From the IMG/VR virus record IMGVR_UViG_3300041955_001975, positions 90,738 through 113,838 of that record: 23,101 bases of DNA, one strand, 5' to 3'. Position numbers and translations under genes: made by a program. Source of the stretch: a virus. Below the pieces are notes generated by a model. That model did not search any database and was not told the DNA's origin. It saw only the letters and a program-made list of their open reading frames with translations. This document shows, piece after piece, positions 1 through 6,899 of this stretch; the first letter of the stretch is position 1, and each line of letters opens with the position of its first letter.

Positions 1-16
1 ATTTAGGCCGACCCAA

Positions 17-36
17 CCGCCCTTCAACGTGGGCGG
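17..36 (-). terminator. Weak terminator-like hairpin after the last gene of the left operon
   Basis: The arms CCGCCC and GGGCGG (6 bp, 8-base loop) lie just beyond the stop codon of the Pro/Ala-repeat gene on the minus strand. The bases that follow (TTGGGT) are only slightly T-rich, so a Rho-independent terminator is possible but not convincing. Confidence 0.3.
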
Positions 37-49
37 GGAGTCGTTCTTG

Positions 50-790
50 CTATGCCGTTTCAATCGGGGCGTCGGCAGGTGCGGGAGCCGGAGACCCCTC
101 GGCCGTGGGCTCCATGCTCGGACCCTGTTGGGCCGCGGCCGGGGCGTCGGCGAGTGCCGGGACCTCGGCGGGTGCTAGGGCGTCGGCGGGAGCCGGGGCA
201 TCGGCAGGTGTGGAAACCGGAGACCCCTCGGCCGTGGGCTCCATGCTCGGACCTTGTTCGGCCGTGGCCAGGGCGTCGGCGAGTGCCGGGGAGTCGGCGA
301 GTGCCGGGACCTCGGCGGGTGCTAGGTCGTCGGCGGGAGCCGGGGCGTGGGCAGGTGCCGGGGCGTCGGCGGGTGCCGGGATCTCGGCGGGAGACAGGGT
401 GTCCGCGGGAGCCCGGGCGTCGGCCTCGGCCTCGGCGGGAGCGGGCCAGGCGTCAGAACCGGGGCAGGTAGCCGGAACGTCGGCAGCAATCGGAAGCGGT
501 TCGTCGGCTGTGGCACCAGTCACGGTATCGACCACGGCATCGGCCACGGTCTCGATCGAGGGCACCTTCAGTGCTTTCAACAGGAACGGGCCACACCCGG
601 GAGCCGGAAGCTGATCGTTGCGGAGATAGATCGAGTAAACCTCGACCTGATCCTCGCTCACGCCATCCGGCAGTTGGTATTCGTAGGTCCGGTGCGTGTT
701 GTCCAGCTTCACGTTGAACTGCCCGGCCGGCGTGAAGATGAGAAGCATTATGGCGGGATACGCATCGTTACGTGGTACTCGAATCAGCAT
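50..790 (-). CDS. Pro/Ala-repeat protein with small N-terminal domain
   Basis: I do not recognise a family. Residues 1 to about 80 look like a compact, mostly beta domain with a motif around TYEYQLPDGV. From about residue 90 to the end the chain is almost entirely Ala, Pro, Asp and Glu in ADAPAPA-type units, and the heptad QGPSMEP occurs twice, 43 residues apart. Such tails usually act as extended, disordered linkers or stalks. The start at 790 lies inside the end of the upstream gene (23-bp overlap), which suggests translational coupling; a second ATG at 748 is possible but has no better ribosome site. It is the last gene of the minus-strand block that begins at 4792. Given the exported neighbours, a surface or virion stalk is conceivable, but no signal peptide is visible, so the location is unknown. 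Confidence 0.65.
   Translation of the reverse strand: MLIRVPRNDAYPAIMLLIFTPAGQFNVKLDNTHRTYEYQLPDGVSEDQVEVYSIYLRNDQLPAPGCGPFLLKALKVPSIETVADAVVDTVTGATADEPLPIAADVPATCPGSDAWPAPAEAEADARAPADTLSPAEIPAPADAPAPAHAPAPADDLAPAEVPALADSPALADALATAEQGPSMEPTAEGSPVSTPADAPAPADALAPAEVPALADAPAAAQQGPSMEPTAEGSPAPAPADAPIETA
66..341. repeat. Two-copy tandem repeat, 129-147 bp, inside the Pro/Ala tail
   Basis: The stretch starting at 66 recurs 129 bp later (from 195) with few differences, including the whole segment around GAGACCCCTCGGCC. The second copy then has an 18-bp insertion made of another GAGTGCCGG-type unit. The period of 43 codons keeps the frame. This is the DNA-level source of the repeated QGPSMEP segment and should be prone to copy-number change. 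Confidence 0.8.
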
Positions 791-1043
791 GTCGTTTCTC
801 GCAGTTCTGAAGGACTTGGTTGAGCCTTTCCGACAGCCGACGAAGCTGAGCGGTCTGATCTCCCGCCACGCCGGTCAAGGTGTAGCCGTACATCATTTCA
901 ATGACACTCTGGCAAGTGAACATCGCCTGTCGCCAAAGTTGGGCACCGTGGTCAGCCGTTCCCGCTCGCGGTATCGGAATGACCTTAATGGGCTCGGGCT
1001 CATCGGGGCAGTTGCGGCACCGTTTTCGTTTGCGTTGAGCCAT
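768..1043 (-). CDS. Small basic CxxC protein, unknown function
   Basis: A 91-residue protein with a basic N-terminus (QRKRKR) followed at once by one CxxC pair (C9, C12), and a C-terminal half that reads as amphipathic helix. A single CxxC could be half a zinc site or a redox pair, but nothing more specific can be said. The start ATG at 1043 has AAGGA 8 bases upstream and lies within the thioredoxin-like gene (44-bp overlap). Its own end overlaps the start of the Pro/Ala-repeat gene. These overlaps on both sides support a real, co-translated gene. Confidence 0.6.
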   Translation of the reverse strand: MAQRKRKRCRNCPDEPEPIKVIPIPRAGTADHGAQLWRQAMFTCQSVIEMMYGYTLTGVAGDQTAQLRRLSERLNQVLQNCEKRHADSSTT

Positions 1044-1437
1044 GAGCGTCGTCCTTCAACCAGGTCATGCACCTGACCACTTCATGCACATCCTGTGTCC
1101 GCACCGTTGGCTTGCCGCAAATGTAGACAAAGAACGTCGGCACGCTGGTCACGCCGTACTGCCTGGCCAACTCCGGCTGCTCGTCGATATTGACGTGGAC
1201 CACTTGGATGCCCTTGGTCTCCAACCAGGCCAAGGTGGGCTGAGCCTGTTGACAGGGGCCACACCAGGGAGCACAGAAGGCAACCACCTTGGGAGGCTCG
1301 CAGCGGTGCGGATCGTGGTGCGGAACCGGCGCGAATGGCGTGTGCGGTGCAGGCGGTTCGCAGCCAAGAATCAGGACCAGGGACAAAACCAAACCCAGCG
1401 GGGCCAAGGGCAAACCAAACAAGCTGGCAAGACGCAT
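1000..1437 (-). CDS. Thioredoxin-like lipoprotein
   Basis: A 145-residue thioredoxin-fold protein predicted to be lipid-anchored outside the cytoplasmic membrane. Residues 1-25 are a hydrophobic signal ending in the lipobox LILGC, with lipidation expected on C26. The active site is W58-C59-G-P-C62, and the cis-proline is P100 in SVPTF. Length after the anchor matches a single thioredoxin domain (about 100 residues). The family exchanges thiols and disulfides; WCGPC is the thioredoxin-type reducing signature, although in an extracytoplasmic setting it may reduce, isomerise or maintain disulfides of neighbours. Several exported products of the same block contain cysteines. The ATG at 1437 follows GAGGAGG. 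A long hairpin sits just upstream of that ribosome site (1460-1511). Confidence in the fold is high; the substrate is unknown. Confidence 0.9.
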   Translation of the reverse strand: MRLASLFGLPLAPLGLVLSLVLILGCEPPAPHTPFAPVPHHDPHRCEPPKVVAFCAPWCGPCQQAQPTLAWLETKGIQVVHVNIDEQPELARQYGVTSVPTFFVYICGKPTVRTQDVHEVVRCMTWLKDDAHGSTQTKTVPQLPR

Positions 1438-1459
1438 AGGAATCCTCCTCGTAGATCAG

Positions 1460-1511
1460 CGGTTCAGCAGAGGGCTCGCATCTTTGCAAGCGGGAGCCAT
1501 CTGCTGAACCG
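1460..1511 (-). promoter_or_regulatory. Long hairpin in the leader of the thioredoxin-like gene
   Basis: Perfect 12-bp arms (CGGTTCAGCAGA at 1460-1471 and TCTGCTGAACCG at 1500-1511) enclose a second, shorter complementary pair (GGCTC at 1473-1477 with GAGCC at 1494-1498). In minus-strand RNA this folds into an extended stem ending roughly 10 bases before the GAGGAGG ribosome site of the gene starting at 1437. There is no T-run after it on either strand. That argues against a simple terminator and for a translation-control, RNA-stability or processing element between two cistrons. Confidence 0.65.
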
Positions 1512-1556
1512 CCCCTTCACCGTGAGCGAAGGGACGGTCCGAGATTCACGAAGTTG

Positions 1557-2027
1557 TTACCGGCCCAAGGGGACCGTGGGAGACGGCGCGCCCAGAACGG
1601 GAGCCGCCAGAAGGGCCGCGGCCGGAGGAGCCGCAAGGGCGGGCGCGGTGGCCGGAGCCGATGCTTCGACGACGGCAACCTTCGCCTTAATCAGGGCCAG
1701 GCCCTCGGGTGACGACAGATGGGCGTCCAGCATACTGTTCCAGGTGCCGCCCAGTTCCTTTTCGATGGCGTCGTTTCCGGCGGCGACCAGGCGCGAGAAC
1801 TCGTGGATATGGTCCACCATATCCTGCCAGTCGCCGATCACGAAGTCCTCCAGAATCGCCGGAATCTGCTTCAGGCCGGCATCACGCAGCTTCGTGGCCA
1901 GAAACTGAGCGGCCCGCTTCTTGCTGTCGAGCTTCTTGTTCGCACTGAGCGCCCACTTGGCCACATCGCGGCCGACGAGAACGGCAACGGCCAACGCCAA
2001 AATCCAGATCACAAAAGTCGGGGTCAT
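1557..2027 (-). CDS. N-terminally membrane-anchored helical protein with Ala/Pro tail
   Basis: A 156-residue protein of unknown family. Residues 4-19 form one strongly hydrophobic segment (TFVIWILALAVAVLVG), followed by a charged helical domain to about residue 118 rich in Lys, Asp and Glu. The last 35 residues are almost only Ala, Pro, Val and Leu. The lack of a cleavage site suggests an uncleaved anchor with the bulk either cytoplasmic or extracytoplasmic. The ATG at 2027 follows GGGAGAG at good spacing. It lies between the exported protein at 2110-2784 and the thioredoxin-like lipoprotein. A small holin-like or envelope-spanning phage protein is possible, but one TM segment with a long tail is not diagnostic. 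Confidence 0.65.
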   Translation of the reverse strand: MTPTFVIWILALAVAVLVGRDVAKWALSANKKLDSKKRAAQFLATKLRDAGLKQIPAILEDFVIGDWQDMVDHIHEFSRLVAAGNDAIEKELGGTWNSMLDAHLSSPEGLALIKAKVAVVEASAPATAPALAAPPAAALLAAPVLGAPSPTVPLGR

Positions 2028-2109
2028 GGTATCTCTCCCAGAGGTTCGCCGCTCTTCGCGGCTTTGAGAACTGATTGAACGAAACGAGCAGAATGGATGG
2101 GTCGGTCGC

Positions 2110-2784
2110 CTAGCGGTGCTCGTCCTTCCAGCGTGCCTTGGTCGAACTCACAACGCCGATGGCACCGCCGGCCAGAAAACCAACGAGACAGAGCACCCCC
2201 AGAATCCAGTCCGGCGGCTCCGCAAGATCCTTGATAGCCGGCGCGTCGTCATTGGTGATCGGGCCGGGCTTCGGATCAGGGATAAGAGGCTCAGCGGGCG
2301 TGACCGGCGTAGCGGGCGTCGTATCGGGGCAGCGCCGCCGTAGCAGGCAACCGGTCTTGGGACCCGACTTCACGTCCTTGGCGATTTGATTGCTGAGTGC
2401 CTGGCCGGTCATGGGGAGGTCAGTGCCGCAAACCTGCGAATAGATGACACCGCCAGGGTTCTGCAATCGAACCATCGGCAGCATCGGCGTATTGGCGGCG
2501 TAGCGCTCCTTGTAGATGGCCGAGGCGGCCAGGACGATGTTGTAGTGGACGCTGTTTCGCAGCTTCAGAAGCTCGCCCGAGTCGAACCAGGTCAGGAGTT
2601 CACGGTATCGGGCGTCCTGCGGGTCTCCCACGACCGACACATACCACTTGCCCTGGTCTTGCGGCAGAGTAATCACACGCTCTTGGGCAATCGTGCCATC
2701 CGCGGTATTGGCGACACATGGAGTCGCCGCAAAAGCCGTAAGCAAGGCGGCCAACAGGCATAGAATCAGCAGGAAACGATTCAT
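2110..2784 (-). CDS. Exported, C-terminally anchored protein, possible thioredoxin fold without active-site cysteines
   Basis: A 224-residue protein with a clear signal peptide (MNRFLLILCLLAALLTAFA), an exported domain to about residue 150, a Pro/Thr-rich linker (about 152-178), and one hydrophobic segment near the C-terminus (about 193-214, WILGVLCLVGFLAGGAIG) followed by a basic tail. This gives a type I topology with the main domain outside. The pattern strand WYVSVVG, helix RYRELLTWF, strand VHYNIV, then NTPMLPMVRLQNPGG resembles a thioredoxin fold with a cis-proline loop, but no CxxC is present at the expected place. That reading is tentative. The ATG at 2784 follows AAAGGG. The thioredoxin-like lipoprotein two genes downstream makes a redox or folding partnership plausible but unproven. 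Confidence 0.7.
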   Translation of the reverse strand: MNRFLLILCLLAALLTAFAATPCVANTADGTIAQERVITLPQDQGKWYVSVVGDPQDARYRELLTWFDSGELLKLRNSVHYNIVLAASAIYKERYAANTPMLPMVRLQNPGGVIYSQVCGTDLPMTGQALSNQIAKDVKSGPKTGCLLRRRCPDTTPATPVTPAEPLIPDPKPGPITNDDAPAIKDLAEPPDWILGVLCLVGFLAGGAIGVVSSTKARWKDEHR

Positions 2785-2812
2785 CGTTCACCCTTTCTTC
2801 GAGTGTTGTTGT

Positions 2813-3385
2813 TCAGGACGGAGGAAGCGGAGCGGCCGGTGCGTACAGCGGCGTCACGGCCCAACTGTCGCTCGCCAACCATTCGGCGATGAAGCGCTCA
2901 CGCGGAACCCAGATGTAGTGATCCGTCGCATTGTCGTCCAACAGACCCGCCCACCGGGCGTCAAGGTGGACCAATGCGATCATGTGCTGCCCGCCTTGGA
3001 TCGCCACGCCACAGCCCCGTCGCGTGCGGCAGGCCCATTCCAGAAAACCCACGTCCCTCTGTTCGGACGTGTAGGCGTAGCGGATATGCTCCTTGTCGAG
3101 CTTTGCGGCCAAGTCCTCTGGCCCTGAAGCATTCCCGTAGGTTCGCCGCCAATGGTCGGCCATTCCATAGCGGCCCTGCCAACGCAAGAGCGTGACCATC
3201 GTCGCGTGAACACAGGAACCCTCGTCCTTGTCCCCGTACCAGTTCCCTTGGCGGATGGCGGCCGGCGGGTTGACTACCGGACGCTCCCTGGTGAGCCCGC
3301 ATCCCCCGTGATCTTGGCCGGCACAGCCGGCACAGACAAAAGCCAAAAGGACAAGGATGAATCTCGTCGGCACTCTCTTCCTCAT
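2813..3385 (-). CDS. C39-like papain-fold peptidase, probable lipoprotein
   Basis: A 190-residue exported cysteine-peptidase-like protein. The first 20 residues form a signal (RFILVLLAFVCAG) ending at C21, a slightly atypical lipobox, so the protein is probably lipid-anchored. The catalytic layout is that of C39-type peptidases: Cys58 in GSCVHA at the start of a helix, His134 in GGQHMIAL, and Asp/Asn at 150-152 in LLDDNATDHYIWV. The family cleaves leader peptides or other peptides, but a lone domain without a transporter need not process a bacteriocin. The start was placed at the ATG at 3385, not at upstream in-frame codons, because it follows GGAGG and forms a 4-base ATGA overlap with the upstream gene. 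Several non-catalytic cysteines could be substrates for the co-encoded thioredoxin-like protein. Confidence 0.75.
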   Translation of the reverse strand: MRKRVPTRFILVLLAFVCAGCAGQDHGGCGLTRERPVVNPPAAIRQGNWYGDKDEGSCVHATMVTLLRWQGRYGMADHWRRTYGNASGPEDLAAKLDKEHIRYAYTSEQRDVGFLEWACRTRRGCGVAIQGGQHMIALVHLDARWAGLLDDNATDHYIWVPRERFIAEWLASDSWAVTPLYAPAAPLPPS

Positions 3386-3990
3386 TTCAACCTCCGCGAT
3401 CGGCAAAGAACACCATGAATGCGAAGGTGACGGAGCAGCTTGTTCGGATTCCAGCGTCCGAAGTTGGTAGCCGGCCAGACGCCGCAGTAAGAAAGGGCCG
3501 CCGCACACCACTCGCTGCAAAAGATTCTGTGCAAATCCGTTCCGTGAAGGAGCAACTCGAAGTAGGACAGGCCGTTGTCAGCGGACCGGAAGGCATCCAT
3601 CATCCCGTAAGGAACATGGATCGTCCCCATCAGGAACTCGGTGAGCCTTCCCCGCTCGAACCCGTAGAACGGACGGTAAAAGGGGTAATGCCAAACTTTG
3701 CCTCGATACCTTTGCAGGACGGCATCAAGCTGATGAGCTTGCGTTCCGTCGAACCGCGCCCCTGTGATCTCGCAGGGAAGATCGTCGAGAGTCGTTGACT
3801 CGAACAGTAGAAGGCGACCATCCTTTGCCTCCCCCATGATTCCTACATGGCAGATGCCCCATCTCGGTATCCCGTAGGTGCCGAGGTTGATAATGTCGCC
3901 GGTGAAACCCTCGCCGCTGAAGCCCATGAGGTCTCCGGGCTTAATGACCGCTGGATCGAAGAACTGCTGAGCGGGAAACTGGGGGTCCAT
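3382..3990 (-). CDS. YiiX-like permuted papain-fold (NlpC/P60-type) amidase
   Basis: About 200 residues with the circularly permuted papain-like arrangement of the YaeF/YiiX group: an early VIKPGDLMGFSG segment, His48 in CHVGIM, Glu64 in LLFEST, and a late cysteine C158 in IFCSEWCAAAL. The His-first, Cys-last order and CSE motif are diagnostic of the group, whose members hydrolyse amide bonds in peptides or lipids. No signal peptide is visible, so it may act in the cytoplasm or leave by another route. Two ATGs compete: 3996 has its GGAGAG directly abutting, while 3990 has it at normal spacing, so 3990 is preferred. It overlaps the C39-like gene by ATGA, so the two peptidases are translationally coupled. 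Confidence 0.75.
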   Translation of the reverse strand: MDPQFPAQQFFDPAVIKPGDLMGFSGEGFTGDIINLGTYGIPRWGICHVGIMGEAKDGRLLLFESTTLDDLPCEITGARFDGTQAHQLDAVLQRYRGKVWHYPFYRPFYGFERGRLTEFLMGTIHVPYGMMDAFRSADNGLSYFELLLHGTDLHRIFCSEWCAAALSYCGVWPATNFGRWNPNKLLRHLRIHGVLCRSRRLK

Positions 3991-4147
3991 CTTCATCTCT
4001 CCGGCCGGCCACGGTTGTATTGGCGTTCAGGTACTTGTGGTTGCCGACATGAAACTTTGCCTGATCGGCGGCCCAGCAGTCTTCGCAACGGGTCTCGTTC
4101 GAGAACGTGACGAGTTTTCCGCAGGCACACCAGACTGGAAAGTTCAT
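3941..4147 (-). CDS. Small zinc-ribbon-like protein
   Basis: A 68-residue protein with two cysteine pairs, C7-x-C9 and C21-x-x-C24, the spacing of a compact zinc ribbon, followed by a polar tail without visible structure. The 3' end overlaps the amidase start by 50 bp, more than usual. The gene is supported by the paired cysteines, an ATG with GGAAG upstream, and its place in a tightly packed run. Small zinc ribbons of this kind often bind nucleic acid or protein partners, but there is no specific clue here. Confidence 0.5.
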   Translation of the reverse strand: MNFPVWCACGKLVTFSNETRCEDCWAADQAKFHVGNHKYLNANTTVAGRRDEDGPPVSRSAVLRSSGH

Positions 4148-4210
4148 GCAGGTAGCTTCCGGGTGAGCGGGAATGCTTGAGTCCCCGACGCCTTCCTACT
4201 GCCACGAACG

Positions 4211-4792
4211 CTAAGCGTCGAAGGTGGCAGCGTCGTCGTGAGGCAACTGCGGGAGGGAAGTGCTCTTGGCAGCGCCGGGAGTCAGCGTGGCCATGACTCT
4301 CTTGAGAATGCGATCTGCGACGGGCTCGTGATTCGGAATGACCTCCAACTCGTCCATCACGATCTGCACGAGCAACTGGGCGAACGCGATTACCGACGTT
4401 CGGCTAAGCAGCGACTCAAGACTCTGTTCGATCGCGTGCGACGACTTGATGAGGCGTTCGATGGTCAGCAGCAGGGTGTTGATCGACGGGGCCCGACTGA
4501 TGTAGTCGTTTTCGGTCTTAATCATGTTCCAGTACCGCTCGACCATCATGCGAGCGATGCCGATCTCGTCACGGAGCGACTTGATGTCCTCGCTCTCAGC
4601 GAACCTGGCCAACGTGGCCCGATCCTGGGCCTGTGCCAGCCAGTAGCCCCGCAAGTGGATCGCCTCGGACCGATCGTGGCCGCTATGGGCCTCGCAGAAC
4701 TCCGAGCCCGTAGCCGCCTGGTTCCAGCACTGTTCGTGTCCACACGACCCTTTGCAGCGAGTTGGATCGGCAGGGTCGGTGACGCGGCGCAT
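4211..4792 (-). CDS. Helical protein with N-terminal Cys/His zinc motif, phage-type
   Basis: A 193-residue protein. The N-terminus holds C13, C17, C22, C33 and H36, a likely zinc finger. The rest is strongly helical, with a segment (SLRDEIGIARMMVERYWN) and a later INTLLLTIERLIKSSHAIEQSL that I associate from memory with small helical phage proteins encoded near packaging genes. A terminase-small-subunit-like role is a guess, not a match I can verify, and no large terminase is seen in the window. The ATG at 4792 follows GAGAGGG. It is the first gene of the minus-strand block, with a 264-bp region upstream that it shares with the divergent plus-strand pair. Confidence 0.65.
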   Translation of the reverse strand: MRRVTDPADPTRCKGSCGHEQCWNQAATGSEFCEAHSGHDRSEAIHLRGYWLAQAQDRATLARFAESEDIKSLRDEIGIARMMVERYWNMIKTENDYISRAPSINTLLLTIERLIKSSHAIEQSLESLLSRTSVIAFAQLLVQIVMDELEVIPNHEPVADRILKRVMATLTPGAAKSTSLPQLPHDDAATFDA

Positions 4793-5056
4793 GTCGAAAT
4801 CCCTCTCTTGGCGGTGCTGTCATCTAACGGCCTACGTAAAGGCTTTCGGGACTGGCGGCAAGGAGCGCACCGCTCATACACATACAGGAGATGTCAAAAA
4901 CGCCGTTTTTTTTCAGAGATTACATAATAGTCTCAACAAAACGGCCGCACTCGACGCGGCAGGCAAAACTTCATGGCCCTCCTAACCAGATCGCAGCGGT
5001 TTGCAACTCTTAGTACAGGCAGACGCCTTCCAGTCACCGACACGAACGGGGAAACC
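4793..5056. other. Divergent intergenic region with possible promoters
   Basis: This is the only locally A/T-rich stretch of the left half, with a run of eight T at about 4905-4912. On the plus strand CATAAT at 4923-4928 is a fair -10 for the gene at 5057, but no matching -35 is clear. On the minus strand TTGACA (4892-4897) followed by TCTCC resembles the start of the shared promoter described elsewhere, but no -10 lies at the right distance. Promoters are expected here; none can be fixed. Confidence 0.35.
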
Positions 5057-5368
5057 ATGAGCGACCAGACGCAGCCCGGCGAGCAGGCGGGGCCCATGCC
5101 GCGCCAGTACGTGATTTTCTATCGACGCGGCGAACAAAGCCGTTGGGGGCAACTGGAGCCGGGAGTCCACCAAAAGCTCTGCGAGCGGCCGGAACTGGCC
5201 TTCGGCATTGCCTTCATGCAGGCCAATCCCTTCGTCGAGGCTCTGTGCATCCGCCTCGGCGACGACCTGTTCAACGTCATGGCCCTGGTCGAAGGCAACA
5301 CCAATTCCAAGGCGTTCACCTTTGATGCGGCAACGACCAGTTGCCTGGTGCTGCCGGAGGGCGAGTAA
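5057..5368 (+). CDS. Unknown protein, 103 residues
   Basis: I do not recognise this protein. After a polar N-terminus (SDQTQPGEQAGPMP) comes a compact alpha/beta domain of about 85 residues (QYVIFYRRGEQSRWGQLE to the end), without motifs, membrane segments or cysteine pairs. The ATG at 5057 was chosen over an upstream in-frame ATG because it follows GGGGAAA at good spacing and the upstream extension reads as non-coding. Its stop is followed one base later by the next start, so the two plus-strand genes form a pair. They run against the minus-strand genes on both sides, which suggests separate control. Confidence 0.6.
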   Translation: MSDQTQPGEQAGPMPRQYVIFYRRGEQSRWGQLEPGVHQKLCERPELAFGIAFMQANPFVEALCIRLGDDLFNVMALVEGNTNSKAFTFDAATTSCLVLPEGE

Positions 5369-5369
5369 C

Positions 5370-5912
5370 ATGGCGCTGATATGCCGACCGCAAAAGCGAC
5401 AGCCTCCCCGCCGACCGCCGGCCGGGCCAAAACCGGCCCTGCCAATGATCCAGCTTCCGATCTTTCGGGTGAAATCCTGCGACCTGGAAGACTACCTGTT
5501 CAAGGTGTACCGCATTAGCGGCTTTGACTTCCTGCTGGCCACGGGAATAAAAGCGGGCGAATGCCCCGAGTATGCCGTTCAGGCCACATTACCGCAGGGT
5601 CCCGACAGCGGGCGGCGGGCGGAAGAGATTCGTTCCGGCCGGCGAACAAAGAATGTGCCCCTGATCCTCAACGTCCTCTGCTTCGACGGCTACATCCCGG
5701 CCGGAAGGTATCTCGTCAGCACGCGCCCGGAGCCCAAGCCGATCGACGTTTACACGGCGCTTATGAAGAGCCGGCTCGACGTGCTGGACCCGGACTGCTT
5801 GGCCTTCAAAGAGGCCCATCGCTCCGACAGGACCTTCATGGCACAGGCGGTCGTAGTGGACAAGATGGTCGAGGATGCCGTCAAGCAAGAGCAAGAGTTG
5901 CTCGGGAAATGA
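5370..5912 (+). CDS. Unknown protein, 180 residues
   Basis: Unrecognised. The first 28 residues are Arg/Pro-rich and probably disordered (RPPAGPKPALP). The rest is a mixed alpha/beta domain with a hydrophobic strand NVPLILNVLCFDGYIPAG in the middle and a charged helix at the end (VVDKMVEDAVKQEQELL). The ATG at 5370 has GGAGG within the end of the preceding gene and starts one base after that gene's stop, a sign of coupling. It converges with the minus-strand gene ending at 5938, with only 25 bp between them and no obvious terminator. Confidence 0.65.
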   Translation: MALICRPQKRQPPRRPPAGPKPALPMIQLPIFRVKSCDLEDYLFKVYRISGFDFLLATGIKAGECPEYAVQATLPQGPDSGRRAEEIRSGRRTKNVPLILNVLCFDGYIPAGRYLVSTRPEPKPIDVYTALMKSRLDVLDPDCLAFKEAHRSDRTFMAQAVVVDKMVEDAVKQEQELLGK

Positions 5913-5937
5913 GGTCGCCTTGGCTCCGCTACGGGAA

Positions 5938-6270
5938 CTAAGACTTCTTCTTCGGCTTGGCGGCAGTCTTCATCTGGGCCGCAACAGAACGAGCTTCCGC
6001 CAGCAAGGCGCTCATGGCCTCGCCCCAAGTCTGAGCCTCGACCAAGTTCAGCGGGTCCGCAAAGGTTACGCCACTGAAACTGATCCTGATTTGCGAGCCC
6101 CGAGTCCCCTTGGGCACGGAAATCGCTGCCCGAATCTCCAGCGTCTTCGTACCGGAGAGCGGATTGACGGTTAGCTGAACGCCCCAGTCAAACTCCTCGC
6201 GCTGGATCATGCCTTCCTCCGTGGTCAAGCCTGACAAGACACGCTGCATCTTAGTCCTAGCTCTTGGCAT
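5938..6270 (-). CDS. Unknown small protein with basic C-terminal tail
   Basis: A 110-residue protein of unknown family. Residues 20-80 are rich in alternating hydrophobic residues (GVQLTVNPLSG, KTLEIRAAISVP, SQIRISFSGVTF), suggesting a beta sandwich or barrel. A helix (EAMSALLAEARSVAAQM) follows, then a Lys-rich tail (AKPKKKS) that could touch nucleic acid. The ATG at 6270 follows GAGG at 7 bases; an internal ATG at 6249 with AGGA is an alternative. It is the last gene of the five-gene unit that begins at 7743. Confidence 0.65.
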   Translation of the reverse strand: MPRARTKMQRVLSGLTTEEGMIQREEFDWGVQLTVNPLSGTKTLEIRAAISVPKGTRGSQIRISFSGVTFADPLNLVEAQTWGEAMSALLAEARSVAAQMKTAAKPKKKS

Positions 6271-6287
6271 TGGTCAACCTCACTTTG

Positions 6288-6497
6288 TCAAGGGTCAGGT
6301 ATCACCATGATCCTCCGGCCATTGCAAATGAACATCGCAAATTCATACTCGTCCCCGCCGTCCACACGCCCGAGCGTGTTGTCTTCATGCACGAACACGG
6401 TTGTCCCCTGTGGGAGCAAGTCCCGGACTTGTTCCTTCCGCTTGCGCCTGAAGATGAGCTTGCTGTGGTCATCCTGCCAAAAGGCCCTGTAGGTCAT
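6288..6497 (-). CDS. Unknown 69-residue protein
   Basis: A short protein with a basic middle (KLIFRRKRKEQVRDLL) and a predicted beta-rich second half ending in RRIMVIPDP. No family is recognised. It is supported as real by an ATGA overlap with the upstream membrane-protein gene (6494-6497) and a short 17-bp gap to the next gene. Confidence 0.55.
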   Translation of the reverse strand: MTYRAFWQDDHSKLIFRRKRKEQVRDLLPQGTTVFVHEDNTLGRVDGGDEYEFAMFICNGRRIMVIPDP

Positions 6498-6862
6498 AGT
6501 CCGCGAGCCTCCCTCTCTTCCCTGATGCGAGCATCGCGCCGGGCATCTCGCTCGGCCTTAGCGTTCTGATACTCGATCCACGCCTGCTGGGTCGGATTGA
6601 ACAACAGACGAAACAAGACCCACACCAGGAAAGTCGGCACCAGGGCACGGCCCAATCCGATTCCCGCCGACTCCCCGCAATTCCACCAGGCGGCCAGGAC
6701 GAAGGTTGCCGCCGTGCAAACCGTCCACACGACTTTCACCCGTCGATAGCGTCTCCGCTCGGCCGTCGTCATCTGGTTGATGATGGCACTGCGTAGTTCA
6801 CCCTCGCTGGCGGACACGCTGACTCCACGAGACCTTGCCAGGTCGAAGTGCTCCCACAACAT
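6494..6862 (-). CDS. Small protein with two transmembrane segments
   Basis: A 122-residue protein with two hydrophobic segments (about 43-60, VVWTVCTAATFVLAAWW, and about 72-86, ALVPTFLVWVLFRLLF). A charged N-terminal stretch precedes them, and a highly charged Arg/Glu helix (about 92-122) forms the tail. This hairpin topology puts both ends on the same, probably cytoplasmic, side. The start at the ATG at 6862 is preferred because GGAG lies 9 bases upstream; a TTG at 6892 would add ten residues. Function is unknown; a holin-like or regulatory membrane protein are options. Confidence 0.6.
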   Translation of the reverse strand: MLWEHFDLARSRGVSVSASEGELRSAIINQMTTAERRRYRRVKVVWTVCTAATFVLAAWWNCGESAGIGLGRALVPTFLVWVLFRLLFNPTQQAWIEYQNAKAERDARRDARIREEREARGL

Positions 6863-6899
6863 TATGTCGGTCTCCGCACGCAGCGATAGCAAGGGATCT

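Noticed and set aside
52-823. Long plus-strand open frames opposite the Pro/Ala-repeat gene
   Set aside because: They are low-complexity Gly/Ala/Arg mirror images of the repeat on the coding strand and have no domain signature.
2048-2062. Small hairpin GCCGC-loop-GCGGC near the gene starting at 2027
   Set aside because: A five-bp stem is common by chance in GC-rich DNA and nothing else supports it.
4892-4897. TTGACA followed by TCTCC upstream of 4792 as a seventh shared promoter
   Set aside because: The distance between TTGACA and TCTCC is one base short and no -10 or TGG half lies at the right distance.
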